From contig NZ_MCWZ01000316.1 of the NCBI RefSeq assembly GCF_002877365.1, positions 1-61,792 on the forward strand: a stretch of 61,792 nt of DNA, in the 5' to 3' direction. This DNA is from Vibrio sp. 10N.261.55.A7. GTDB taxonomy: Bacteria; Pseudomonadota; Gammaproteobacteria; Enterobacterales; Vibrionaceae. A program made the translations under genes and the position numbers. Below are positions 28,801 to 37,480 of this stretch, one piece after another. The notes beneath the pieces are model-generated. The model saw nothing but the letters and a program-made list of their open reading frames with translations, did no database searches and was not told where the DNA came from. Numbering within the stretch: position 1 is the stretch's first letter; the number at the start of each line of letters is the position of its first letter.

Positions 28801-29436
28801 CGCTTCGACAGAAAGGGCCAACGGCGCTCCGGTAAGGTATCCGCCAATATCCGACAACAGCTCTGAAGGCGATCCCCATAAGCGTCGAATTTCACCAGCA
28901 AGGTTAATCGTCAGTGGATAGAAATTTCGACGCCAATAATCTGCAATGACCTGAGCTTTGAGATGACTTTCATCCGTCACAAATTCGTTGTTAAATCGGC
29001 TGCCCGACTCAAAGGCATTCTGCGTCAACATCCGCTGACAAAAACCGTGGATGGTATAAACCGCCGCTTCATCCATTTGACGCTCAGCTTGCAATAGTAT
29101 TTTAGCTGCATCTTTGTGGTTTGATACTTCCTTTAAAAGATCAGTAATGAAAGCATCGCTACCAAAATATTTTCCTCGCGAAAATGATATTCGCGCAATA
29201 TGAATTTTTTCTCGAATACGATCCCTTAGCTCTGCCGTCGCGGCTTCGGTAAACGTCACAACAAGGATTTGGTCGACGGTTAACGGCGTTTGATGACGTG
29301 TTTGTGCGTCACCGTGACCCAGCAATAGACGCAGGTATAAACCCGCAATGGTAAATGTCTTACCGGTTCCCGCAGAGGCTTCTATTAATCGCGCGCCATG
29401 CAGTGGAAATGTCATTGTATCGAGTGGCGTTGTCAT
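25825..29436 (-). CDS. recB: Exonuclease V subunit beta (RecB)
   Basis: RecB is the 3'-5' helicase and the only nuclease of RecBCD. The 1203-residue protein has Walker A ASAGTGKTFTIAGLY (15-29), the Walker B/motif II core AMIDEFQDTDP (about 380-390), the later helicase motifs ITIHKSKGLEYDLVFLPF and LRLIYVALTRAV, and the C-terminal nuclease centre GFIDLIFEHQGKYYVLDWKSN (about 1085-1105), whose Asp and Lys residues bind the metal and catalyse. The length is close to E. coli RecB (1180). It is co-translated with recD and is separated from recC by 379 bp. Confidence 0.97.
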   Translation of the reverse strand: MTTPLDTMTFPLHGARLIEASAGTGKTFTIAGLYLRLLLGHGDAQTRHQTPLTVDQILVVTFTEAATAELRDRIREKIHIARISFSRGKYFGSDAFITDLLKEVSNHKDAAKILLQAERQMDEAAVYTIHGFCQRMLTQNAFESGSRFNNEFVTDESHLKAQVIADYWRRNFYPLTINLAGEIRRLWGSPSELLSDIGGYLTGAPLALSVEAMSGDLSQLHQANLAKIDALKQKWLAHHEDLHDLISNSDINKRSYTKKSLPVWLDTVTNWAKHPSNSYELPDKLERFSQSALIEKTAKGSPPTHEIFEEIDAFLSSPISLKAPLMAHAIQQCRGQLASAKKRKQWLSFDDLLTQLSAAIDADDEALLTERIRSLYPIAMIDEFQDTDPLQYNIFSRLYLDNPECGLFMIGDPKQAIYGFRGADIFTYIKARNQVSAHYTLGTNWRSSANMVLSVNQLFQSSSSPFIYDEDIPFLPVNYSPVAEKKHWLLNGEEQPATTYWLQEAEDKPRAKGEYLDEMALATAGQIETILTASQNGKAAFVSGSKLSAVNAGDIAVLVRTGNEGRMIKQALADKGISSVYLSNRESVFSSGVAQDVQRLLQATLTPENDRALRACLASELFALNATQLDALNNDEIIWDNAVNEFKEYRKLWVQRGVLPMLRSVMSKRHVAERLLEEENGDRTLTDLMHLGELLQQARQELDSDHGLLRWLAEAISEAEQGLGGSDDQIQRLESERNLVQIITIHKSKGLEYDLVFLPFVMSYREASEGKYYDEQSDQTILDIINSGAALEQADKERLAEDLRLIYVALTRAVYGCFIGASPIRNGRSTKEPTGVDKSALGYLLQDGQSGTIADLTNAIESQTKALPTVVMTEPPSGLDSHYQAAEKEPIEISPKELTKEIDRSWRVTSYSGLVKQGGHQSHYDASIEIQGFDIDSVDEHAEDELIEPERSIFTFPRGARPGTFLHTLFEEVEFTLPATDESNQAIISELMEKEQLEDHWLPILQQLVDTVLSTPLDGDSLCLNQKQPSQRLVEMEFLLPIEVLTANGLTQAISRHDELSAKAGALGFQTVKGMLKGFIDLIFEHQGKYYVLDWKSNHLGDDVTCYHGEALKAAMADHRYDLQYQIYALALHRFLRSRMSHYDYEQHFGGVYYLFLRGMDGQSEHGIFSQKPSQELLDEMDKLIDGDVSTVGISTDQMELDF

Positions 29437-29815
29437 CGTGCCCTAACCCTTTTTAAAACAAATTGTGTGACGTCATACACATTGATCATTCAATTAATCG
29501 CTTCACGCTATTGAGCTTCTTATGCGCGTTCTTTTTAAAGTGACGATATAACGTGATCCAGTTATTAAAATTCTTACAAACTAACGCGTTGGAACCTGCG
29601 TGACGCAAGCAGTGCGATCTCACTCACGGTAGAGAGTGCGCCCAACCGATAGTATGCGCTCACTGGCTAAACGACTGGATAAATACAGCGTTTAGAACCA
29701 ACAGAATGAACTATGGTCCCTCTGACCTATGGCCGTACAGCGAACGCCCTACACTATAATGATTTACTGGCGGCCATTTTACTTCCCCTAACTCTATCTC
29801 TCTTAACTGCGCCAT
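29437..29815. other. Gap between recB and recC
   Basis: These 379 bp contain no credible ORF. In E. coli the protease gene ptrA fills this place; here it is absent. A promoter for recBD would have to lie in this stretch on the minus strand, but I see no convincing match. Some structure exists (CACTC...GAGTG near 29615-29635), and a TATAAT hexamer lies on the plus strand near 29756 without a partner. Confidence 0.5.
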
Positions 29816-32800
29816 CTAGTGCGTATTACCGACTGCAGAATGGCCTGCGGCGTAATCTTCTGCGCTCATGACGGCCAGTCTTGGCGCTTGAATAATCAAA
29901 GCGGAAAGCGTTCTAACCTGTGCTGCCAGTTCATCATTCCACTGTGGCCAGATTCGAGAAATATAGTGGTTCGCCCCTTCACCAGAAGCCATGTAGCTGT
30001 CGTTAAAGGTGCCCGACATTTTCTTGTTCGACTTCTCTTCGTCATCAACCCATTTTCCACGACTGAATCCGGCTTCCACGGACGCTAACGCGGTTTTAGG
30101 GAAATAACACAGGGGCTCTGTCATCCCTTGATAGTAAAGACGAATGAGTTCATTCAGTAAATCGAGAGCATAGTCTGCATCCGCTATCGGTGGATAGATC
30201 TCATGCACCACCCCGTCTTTGCGGTCGTACCCAACAATATGGGTGGGCTTAGCGTGCCCATGAACCGCCAACAAGAGATGATCAATCCACGCAGACAAGT
30301 AATCTTGCGAGCGAATCTTTCCACTTCGGTATCGCACTAACCCTGACTGATAATGCTGAGTAAGCCAGCCCTCTAAAAGAACACTTTTGCCCTCGCCTAA
30401 TACATCCACCGTCCTGCTGACATCGATATCGTCCAGTGGCGCGGCGCATAGGAAAGAAAGTGTCTCCACCAACTCTTCAGCTTGTGCTCGATTGGTTTCA
30501 AACTCAATGTCACCAAAAGCCCCCACAGGAAGCTTTCCTTGTGCGCGTTGCTCGGCAATGAACGTATCGACGATGTCTTGGCTATTATTGTTGCCTGCTA
30601 AGCGCGCTGACAACAAATGGTCTAATAGTTGATCACGCATTTGATAGCTTTCTAATCCATTAAGGACAAAGGGTTCATCGTTTTCCATCACGGGTAACGG
30701 CGGCTCAAAGACCACCTTCAAGCGGCGATTAAAGAAGTACTGAACGGGTAAGCGCCAGAATCGCTGCAACTCAACAAGATCGAGTGTGATTGGAAACGTT
30801 GCGCCCAGTAGGAAGTCACTGAGTTGACGCTCAAATTCACCGCTCTTCTCACCTAATCTATTGACTGCCGGCATCCACTCTTTGGCGTAGCTGCCGTGTT
30901 CACTGGTAAATTCGCTAGGGCTGAATGGCACCATTGCGTGCTGCGTTAACAATGAAGAAACGAGATTGTCTCCTGACTCATCACTTGGCAGCGCTTCATC
31001 TCCACTCAGGCAATAATTTTGGTGACAGTACTCCATCAATTCGGTCACTAACACAGAAGGGACTTTCTCAGTGTTATCTTGAATCGAACGCCCCACATAG
31101 CTGACATAGAGCTTGTGGTTAGCAGAAAGCATTGCTTCTAAGAACATATAGCGACTGTCTTCACGTCGAGAACGGTCGCCTGCTCTGAAGCTTTTTTGCA
31201 GATAATCAAACCCTTCAGTTATGTCATTCGGGGGATAAACACCATCGTTCATTCCTAGTAAGCAAACCACATCAAAAGGTATGGAACGCATGGGCATCAA
31301 GGTACAGAAATTCACTTGTCCTGCGAGGAATCGTTGGCTAATTCGGGTGCCAGAGAGTTTGTTATTGAGGTACAAACTCACCACACTTGGCGCGATGGCT
31401 TGTTGATAGCCCGCTTCCGCCAATTGATCTTTGAGCGAGGCTAAGGTGTCGCGAATGGATTTCAGCGCTACTTCGCCTTCAAGTTCCACTTTGAAGAAGT
31501 CATCAAGAAGCTGATTGAGTGTCGCTCGCCACTCTTCAATCGGTTGGGTCTGAGCAAGCTTATTACGGTAATGGCTAATTAAATCAATAAAGTGAGCCAG
31601 CTTTCCTGCCAGCTCCGCCTGCATACCTTGAACTTCATTGTAAGGCGATAATTGAGAGTCACCCATTTCAAACAAACCGGCACTGGCAGGCATGGCGTAG
31701 CCCAGCAACATTCGCTGTATGCCAAACTGCCAGGTGTTCTGTGACGTTTCGGGCAGTTCAAACTCCTGTCCCGTTAACCCATCAAGCCCCCAGCGAATGC
31801 CTGTCTCTTCAATCCAGCGCTTGGCCTGAGCAAACTCTTCGTCGTTCAAACCAAACTTGGCCATCATTGCTGGCGTTTCGAGTAGCTCAAGCAGTTCAGA
31901 TGCCAAGCAGCGCGTATTGGGTAAATCCACCAACTGCATGAACGCGGCTAAAAGTGGGCTCTCTTGCGTGGCGGTTCTATCAGAGATCGAGAAAGGAATG
32001 TAACGGTCGCCCGGCGCGTTACCGAACACCGCCTGAATCGCAGGGCTGTAAGCATTGATATCGGGCACCATCACGATGATATCGCGGGGCTTTAAATCCG
32101 CATTGGTTTCAAACATGCCCAGCAACTGATCGTAAAGCACTTCCACTTCGCGCATTGCACTGTGGCAGGCATGGAGTGTGATTGAGCGTTCGCCTTCGAT
32201 AACGACCTGTTTGTGATCACTTGACTCGAGCTGTTCATCGTCTTGATGCTCTTCTAGGTTTAAAATATCTGCTTGAAGATGATGAAGCAGTGAGTCACGA
32301 GGAATGTCCACAAAGGCTTCAATTTCGTGCGATTCTAGCTGTGAGAGCAAAAACATGTTGTCGCGACCAAGCTTACCCAGTGATGCCAGCAGGTTATTGC
32401 CAACCACATCGGTGTGCAGCTCATCGATGATGTTCTCTTCGACGCTGCCTTTTAGCTGCTCGGTTTGCCCGCCTATTTCTGAATGGTCGATCTGCCATTC
32501 CACATGCTGACGACTTTTAGCGGCTAATCGAGACAGATATTTTTGGTCACGTACATCGCCCCAGTAATAGCGACAAGGGTTAGCAAACATCAGGTGAACA
32601 TCAATGTGCTCACCAATCGCTTTTAGCGCGTCCATGTATCTCGGCGGCAAAGACGAAATACCAAACACAAACAAGCGCTTTGGCAAGTTTTCAAAAGAAC
32701 CTTGGTAGTGAGAGAGGGTGTCGATGAACTCTTCGTAAAGGTTCGCCCTATGATAAGGAGACTGACCCAACGCAACGGTGTAATCATAAAGAGCTTGCCA

Positions 32801-33304
32801 CAATAACGGTTGCCAAGGGTGCTCACCTTCTAGCTCATCAACGGTTTTTCCGGCTTCCCAATTGGCTATCCACTCAGGTCGATACACCAAGTAACCATCA
32901 AAAATATCCGCGATTTTCTCAACCAATTGATAGAGCTTGGATTGGTCTTCATCGTCTTCAAGGTAGCGAGCCAAAGGCTGAAATTCTTCTTGAGAGAGTT
33001 GAGATGGCAGTAAGTGCATCAACTTCCACGTCATCGCTTCTTTATTAAAAGCGCTTCGCTTGGGCACATCGGGCAGAATTTGCGTGAAGAGATCCCAAAT
33101 GAAGGTAGCTGGCAATGGGAATTCAAGGTTCGCGGCTATACCAAACTCTTTTGCTAACTCCATCTTTAACCATTGAGACATACCTGGGCTTTGAACCAGA
33201 ATCTGCTCTTTCTCAAACGGGTTTTCTAATGGGTTATGTCGAACAAGCTCTACCAGGAGAGACTTCAGAATATCGATTTGATTGGAGTGATAGACGGTAA
33301 ACAA
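29816..33304 (-). CDS. recC: Exonuclease V subunit gamma (RecC)
   Basis: RecC is the scaffold subunit that holds RecB and RecD, splits the DNA strands and recognises Chi. The 1162-residue protein starts MFTVYHSNQIDILKSLL and contains FGIAANLEFPLPATFIWDLF, both typical RecC N-terminal blocks, with VCLLGMNDGVYPP in the third quarter. The length fits E. coli RecC (1122). The start codon is TTG (33302-33304), which suggests weak translation. Unlike RecB and RecD, no intact ATPase motif is expected or seen. It lies upstream of recB and recD in the same direction. Confidence 0.96.
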   Translation of the reverse strand: MFTVYHSNQIDILKSLLVELVRHNPLENPFEKEQILVQSPGMSQWLKMELAKEFGIAANLEFPLPATFIWDLFTQILPDVPKRSAFNKEAMTWKLMHLLPSQLSQEEFQPLARYLEDDEDQSKLYQLVEKIADIFDGYLVYRPEWIANWEAGKTVDELEGEHPWQPLLWQALYDYTVALGQSPYHRANLYEEFIDTLSHYQGSFENLPKRLFVFGISSLPPRYMDALKAIGEHIDVHLMFANPCRYYWGDVRDQKYLSRLAAKSRQHVEWQIDHSEIGGQTEQLKGSVEENIIDELHTDVVGNNLLASLGKLGRDNMFLLSQLESHEIEAFVDIPRDSLLHHLQADILNLEEHQDDEQLESSDHKQVVIEGERSITLHACHSAMREVEVLYDQLLGMFETNADLKPRDIIVMVPDINAYSPAIQAVFGNAPGDRYIPFSISDRTATQESPLLAAFMQLVDLPNTRCLASELLELLETPAMMAKFGLNDEEFAQAKRWIEETGIRWGLDGLTGQEFELPETSQNTWQFGIQRMLLGYAMPASAGLFEMGDSQLSPYNEVQGMQAELAGKLAHFIDLISHYRNKLAQTQPIEEWRATLNQLLDDFFKVELEGEVALKSIRDTLASLKDQLAEAGYQQAIAPSVVSLYLNNKLSGTRISQRFLAGQVNFCTLMPMRSIPFDVVCLLGMNDGVYPPNDITEGFDYLQKSFRAGDRSRREDSRYMFLEAMLSANHKLYVSYVGRSIQDNTEKVPSVLVTELMEYCHQNYCLSGDEALPSDESGDNLVSSLLTQHAMVPFSPSEFTSEHGSYAKEWMPAVNRLGEKSGEFERQLSDFLLGATFPITLDLVELQRFWRLPVQYFFNRRLKVVFEPPLPVMENDEPFVLNGLESYQMRDQLLDHLLSARLAGNNNSQDIVDTFIAEQRAQGKLPVGAFGDIEFETNRAQAEELVETLSFLCAAPLDDIDVSRTVDVLGEGKSVLLEGWLTQHYQSGLVRYRSGKIRSQDYLSAWIDHLLLAVHGHAKPTHIVGYDRKDGVVHEIYPPIADADYALDLLNELIRLYYQGMTEPLCYFPKTALASVEAGFSRGKWVDDEEKSNKKMSGTFNDSYMASGEGANHYISRIWPQWNDELAAQVRTLSALIIQAPRLAVMSAEDYAAGHSAVGNTH

Positions 33305-33490
33305 AATGCGCTCATACTATTCTTGCCGTTGATAGGCTCAGATTAGCATACGCACTTGTATTTCGAGAACGATATAAGCCCATGATAAGCATAAACATGA
33401 GAGAACAAGCGGCGAAGGCGTAAGATGCTGAATAAACACCCCCATTTTCCCACAGTAAATGGCAAAGCGATGGGCTAAACAATAGGACGA

Positions 33491-33533
33491 AAAACAAAAA
33501 TGCCCACCTTACTGGCCCTTCAGTAAGGTGGGC
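33491..33533 (-). terminator. Terminator of the glycerol-type ABC operon
   Basis: GCCCACCTTACTG and CAGTAAGGTGGGC form a 13-bp perfect stem with a 6-nt loop (33502-33533). On the minus strand it is followed by ATTTTTGTTTTT. It lies 120 bp past the binding-protein gene and is the strongest terminator in the window. Confidence 0.95.
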
Positions 33534-33654
33534 GTGGAACGCTAATAAAAGCACGAACATCAGTGACCGATAAGGCTCCCTACAACGATCCCATCAGAGT
33601 CACTCACGCTCGTTTAACATGGCGAGGACAACCTCTCCTCGCCAGTCACGCCGA
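33534..33654. other. Spacer between the ABC operon end and its terminator
   Basis: It contains a second hairpin, TGGCGAGG...CCTCGCCA (33620-33644, 8-bp stem, 9-nt loop), 10 bp after the binding-protein stop codon and lacking a T tract. It may stabilise the 3' end of the highly needed binding-protein message. The remaining bases show no features. Confidence 0.5.
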
Positions 33655-35376
33655 TTAGCTTTTCGCAATAAGATCTTTATAAGCGATGGTTTTACCTTGC
33701 GGCTTCTCGTTGTCTAGCTTCATCTTTGGAGAGCCCGGTTGAGACAACCAGTAATTCGGGTCTTTCTTCGGATTCAACTTAGGCCCACATTCGCCTTGAA
33801 CGCCACTACGTTCCAGACGCTGCATCACTTTGTCTTGCGCTTGCGCTAGGCCGTCCAATGCTTGCTGTGGAGTTTTCTCACCACTCGCCGCTTCAGACAC
33901 GTATTGCCACCAAAGCTGTGCAAGTTTTGGATAATCAGGGACGTTCGTGCCTGTTGGCGTCCATTGCTTACGCGCATCACTGCGGTAAAACTCAACCAAA
34001 CCACCCAAGTTTGGCGCCGCATCGGTCATCGCTTGAGAGTTAATGTCAGATTCACGAATCGGCGTTAAGCCCACCAACGTTTTCTTCAAGCTAACGGATT
34101 TAGAGACCACGAACTGAGCGTATAACCACGCCGCTTGGCGTCTATCCAGTGGCGTACTGTTGAGGAACGTCCATGAACCCGCATCTTGATAACCCAGCTT
34201 CATGCCGTCTTCCCAGTAAGGCCCACGTGGAGAAGGTGCCATGCGCCATTTTGGCGAACCATCTTCATTCACCACAGGTAAACCAGGCTTGGTCATATCG
34301 GCCGTAAAGGCGGTGTACCAGAAAATTTGCTGAGCAATTGAACCTTGAGCCGGTACAGGGCCAGCTTCACCAAAGGTCATACCTTGTGCTTCAGGTGGCG
34401 CGTATTGCTTCAACCAATCCACATACTTGGTGGTTGCATACACAGCCGCTGGGCCATTGGTTGCGCCGCCACGAGCGACGTCAGATCCCACAGGGCTACA
34501 CCCTTCAATACGAATGCCCCACTCATCAACAGGAAGCCCGTTTGGAATGCCTTTATCACCCGCACCCGCCATTGAGAACCATGAATCGGTAAAACGCCAA
34601 CCTAGAGAAGGATCTTTCTTACCGTAGTCCATGTGACCGTATACGCGCTCGCCGTCGATCATCTTCACTTTATCAGTAAAGAATTCGGCAATATCTTCAT
34701 AAGCAGACCAGTTCAATGGCACGCCTAACTCATAGCCATAGATCTCTTTGAATTTCGCTTTAAGATCATCGCGTTCAAACCAGTCGGCACGGAACCAATA
34801 CAGGTTCGCAAACTGCTGATCCGGTAGCTGATAAATCTTGCCATCAGGGCCTGTCGTGAACTCAAGGCCAATGAAATCTGGCAGATCAAGGTAAGGGTTC
34901 GTCACACTTTTCCCTTCACCTTTAATAAAGTCTGAAATAGGCACAACTTTACCGTAACGCACGTGAGTACCAATCAGATCAGAATCGTTAATATAACCGT
35001 CATAGATATTTCGACCCGTCTGCATTTGTGTTTGCAGCTTTTCGACAACATCACCTTCTTGAATAAGGTCATGATTCACCTTAATACCCGTGATTTCATA
35101 GAACGCTTTAGCCAGTACTTTGGCTTCATATTCATGGGTAGTGATCGTTTCAGACGCTACATTAATCTCCATACCTGCAAACGGTTTTGCAGCGTCAATG
35201 AACCACTGCATCTCTTGTTGCTGCTCGCTGACAGAGAGTGTTGAAGGTGTAAACTCGTCACTCATCCATTTTTTCGCGGCAGTCATGTCTGCGTATGCAT
35301 TTGGCGACAGAGCAGCAAAGGCAATTGACAGTGCCATGCAGCGAGAGAGGTATGACTTTTTAATATCCATTTTCAT
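33655..35376 (-). CDS. glpV: Periplasmic binding protein of glycerol-type ABC importer (GlpV-like)
   Basis: The 573-residue precursor has a signal peptide ending NAYA (cleavage after about residue 29) and the long solute-binding-protein fold of the GlpV family. This family was defined in the rhizobial glycerol importer GlpSTPQUV and is larger than usual sugar-binding proteins. Aromatic-rich segments (LYWFRADWFERDD, GWRFTDSWFSMAG, YQDAGSWTFLN) are typical of polyol or sugar pockets. It is the last gene of the operon, 120 bp after the small membrane gene and before a strong terminator. Glycerol as ligand is inferred from the family and gene set; another polyol is possible. In-frame M1 and M3 are both usable. 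Confidence 0.8.
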   Translation of the reverse strand: MKMDIKKSYLSRCMALSIAFAALSPNAYADMTAAKKWMSDEFTPSTLSVSEQQQEMQWFIDAAKPFAGMEINVASETITTHEYEAKVLAKAFYEITGIKVNHDLIQEGDVVEKLQTQMQTGRNIYDGYINDSDLIGTHVRYGKVVPISDFIKGEGKSVTNPYLDLPDFIGLEFTTGPDGKIYQLPDQQFANLYWFRADWFERDDLKAKFKEIYGYELGVPLNWSAYEDIAEFFTDKVKMIDGERVYGHMDYGKKDPSLGWRFTDSWFSMAGAGDKGIPNGLPVDEWGIRIEGCSPVGSDVARGGATNGPAAVYATTKYVDWLKQYAPPEAQGMTFGEAGPVPAQGSIAQQIFWYTAFTADMTKPGLPVVNEDGSPKWRMAPSPRGPYWEDGMKLGYQDAGSWTFLNSTPLDRRQAAWLYAQFVVSKSVSLKKTLVGLTPIRESDINSQAMTDAAPNLGGLVEFYRSDARKQWTPTGTNVPDYPKLAQLWWQYVSEAASGEKTPQQALDGLAQAQDKVMQRLERSGVQGECGPKLNPKKDPNYWLSQPGSPKMKLDNEKPQGKTIAYKDLIAKS

Positions 35377-35496
35377 TATTATTAAACTCCAATTATGAGT
35401 ATTTATGTTTCACGTTATACGTTGCGTTCGTGTGAGGCGACGTTACTTCTGGCGACCAAGCGGACACCAAAACAACCTCACATCAGTTCGTTGTGT

Positions 35497-35769
35497 TTAT
35501 CCCCATTTCAAAACCGTACAAAGCCAAATTACACAAATGGTAAAAGGCACCCAGATAGAGAGCTCTGAAAACCCAACAAATCCTAAGTGGACAAATGCGG
35601 AGCTCAGTAACCCAATAAACAGTCGATCACCACGTGTGGTCGTGATCGGTAAAAAACCTTTGCGTTCAATACACGGCGATTTGATCTCTAGAATGGTCAT
35701 AGTCAATAAAATCAATGCGATACCTAGAAAGAACAATGCCGAAGGTGTGGTCCATGCCATCCAACCCAT
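35497..35769 (-). CDS. glpU: Small membrane protein of the ABC importer (DUF2160, GlpU-like)
   Basis: The 90-residue protein has three hydrophobic segments (about 11-29, 50-66 and 68-86) separated by a charged loop (EIKSPCIERKGFLPITTTRGD). Small DUF2160 membrane proteins sit between the permease and binding-protein genes of GlpSTPQUV-type operons, in the same position as here. Their role is unknown. The gene follows glpQ by 12 bp. The identification depends on position and topology more than on recognised motifs. Confidence 0.75.
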   Translation of the reverse strand: MGWMAWTTPSALFFLGIALILLTMTILEIKSPCIERKGFLPITTTRGDRLFIGLLSSAFVHLGFVGFSELSIWVPFTICVIWLCTVLKWG

Positions 35770-35781
35770 AATCTTTACTCC

Positions 35782-36606
35782 TTAAACTCGACCCAGTGCG
35801 AAGCCTTTCGCTACGTGGTTTCTGACAAACCAAACAACCAAGATGCCCGGCAAAATAGTTAACACACCCGCCGCAGCCAACACGCCCCAATCGATACCCG
35901 AGGCGCTGACCGTCCGGGTCATAACGGCGGAAATCGGTTTGGCGTCCACAGAGGTCAATGTTCGTGCGAGCAAGAGTTCAACCCAACTGAACATGAAACA
36001 GAAGAACGCCGACACGCCGATACCAGAACGAATCATTGGTAAGAAGATCTTGAGAAAGAACTTAGGAAAGCTGTAGCCATCGATATAGGCCGTTTCATCA
36101 ATCTCTCTTGGCACCCCCGACATGAAGCCTTCTAAGATCCACACAGCAAGAGGAACGTTAAACAGACAGTGTGCAAGTGCGACGGCAATGTGCGTATCAA
36201 ACAAACCCACAGAGGAGTAGAGCTGGAAGAACGGCAGCAGGAATACCGCGGGTGGCGCCATTCGGTTCGTCAGCAACCAAAAGAACAGGTGCTTATCACC
36301 GACGAACTTATAACGCGAAAACGCATAAGCCGCAGGCAGTGAAACCGTCAGAGTGATCACCATATTCATCACCACGTAGGTAATGGAGTTGATGTACCCC
36401 ATGTACCAACTGGAGTCAGAAAAAATGGTGGTGTAGTTCTTAAACGTCCAGTTTTCAGGGAAGAAGCTGAGACCGCCTAAGATCTCTTGGTTCTCCTTGA
36501 ACGACATGTTCAACAACCAATAGATTGGCAGCATCAAACAAATGATGTAGAACGCGAGCCCGACAATTTGCGTGTAACGCGTGTATTTAGATTTCGTCAT
36601 CGACAT
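35782..36606 (-). CDS. glpQ: ABC importer permease (GlpQ-like)
   Basis: The 274-residue inner-membrane permease has six helices and the cytoplasmic EAA loop EIDETAYIDGYSFPKFFLKIFLPMIRSG (about 173-200) that contacts the ATPases. It is of the MalG class, the second permease of carbohydrate-type importers. The C-terminus ends VAKGFALGRV, the usual MalG-type tail. It is preceded by glpP with a 10-bp gap. An in-frame ATG two codons later is an alternative start. Confidence 0.85.
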   Translation of the reverse strand: MSMTKSKYTRYTQIVGLAFYIICLMLPIYWLLNMSFKENQEILGGLSFFPENWTFKNYTTIFSDSSWYMGYINSITYVVMNMVITLTVSLPAAYAFSRYKFVGDKHLFFWLLTNRMAPPAVFLLPFFQLYSSVGLFDTHIAVALAHCLFNVPLAVWILEGFMSGVPREIDETAYIDGYSFPKFFLKIFLPMIRSGIGVSAFFCFMFSWVELLLARTLTSVDAKPISAVMTRTVSASGIDWGVLAAAGVLTILPGILVVWFVRNHVAKGFALGRV

Positions 36607-36616
36607 GGTTATTTCC

Positions 36617-37480
36617 TTATTTACTTTCGCCGTGCGTCATTGCGGTATAGAAGACCCAGCTCACCAGCAAAATGATGAGGAAGTAGATGATTGAGAATGC
36701 CGCAGCAGGGCCGATATCGAACTGGCCGATCGCCATCTTGGTGAGTGTTTGGCTCAAGAAAGTCGTTGAGTTACCAGGGCCACCGCCGGTTAATACAAAG
36801 GGTTCGGTGTAGATCATGAAGCTGTCCATAAATCGAATCAGCACCCCGATGAGCAGAACACTTTTCAATTTCGGCAACTGAATGTAGCGAATGATTGACC
36901 AAGTAGACGCTCGGTCGATGTTTGCAGCTTGATAGTACGCATCAGGAATAGCGCGAAGGCCAGAGTAGGACAAAAGCGCAATGAGCGACGTCCAGTGCCA
37001 GACATCCATCAGAATCACCGTGAGCCACGCATCCACCGGATCACCGGCGTAGTTGTAATCAATGCCCATTCCATTCAGTGCCCAACCAAACAGGCCGATA
37101 TCTGCACGACCAAAGATCTGCCAGATTGTACCCACCACGTTGAGCGGAATAAGGAGCGGCACCGCGAGCACAATCAGACAAAATACCGACCACTTCCCTT
37201 TGGTTGGCATCGTTAATGCCACCATAATGCCAAGTGGCACCTCAATCAGTAAGATGGTGAAGGTGAAGCCAAATTGTCGAAGCAATGCAGAGTGTAAGCG
37301 TTCATCATTTAGGGTATCGCGATACCACTCTGTCCCAACAAAGTAGGCGGAGTTGGCATCGAAAATATCTTGCAATGAGTAGTTCACTACCGTCATCAGC
37401 GGAACAATCGCACTGAACGCCACCAGCAAGAAGACGGGTAATACTAAGAACCACGCTTTGTTATTCGTTACTTTGTTCAT
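36617..37480 (-). CDS. glpP: ABC importer permease (GlpP-like)
   Basis: The 287-residue MalF-class permease has six membrane helices and an EAA loop (IPDAYYQAANIDRASTWSII, about 192-211, followed by QLPKLKS). The conserved periplasmic-end motif TGGGPGNSTTF, found in many sugar permeases, is near 242-252. It pairs with GlpQ to form the channel. Its start codon overlaps the glpT stop codon by one base (TAATG), so the two are translationally coupled. Confidence 0.85.
   Translation of the reverse strand: MNKVTNNKAWFLVLPVFLLVAFSAIVPLMTVVNYSLQDIFDANSAYFVGTEWYRDTLNDERLHSALLRQFGFTFTILLIEVPLGIMVALTMPTKGKWSVFCLIVLAVPLLIPLNVVGTIWQIFGRADIGLFGWALNGMGIDYNYAGDPVDAWLTVILMDVWHWTSLIALLSYSGLRAIPDAYYQAANIDRASTWSIIRYIQLPKLKSVLLIGVLIRFMDSFMIYTEPFVLTGGGPGNSTTFLSQTLTKMAIGQFDIGPAAAFSIIYFLIILLVSWVFYTAMTHGESK

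Noticed and set aside
33312..33560. Minus-strand ORF of 82 codons encoding a hydrophobic peptide between recC and the importer operon
   Set aside because: Its 5' part runs through the 13-bp stem and T tract of the importer operon terminator (33491-33533). The hydrophobic look comes from T-rich sequence, and no ribosome site is present.
34338..34627. Overlapping plus-strand ORFs of 66-84 codons inside glpV
   Set aside because: They are antisense shadows of a strongly supported coding region, with Trp/His/Pro-rich nonsense composition.
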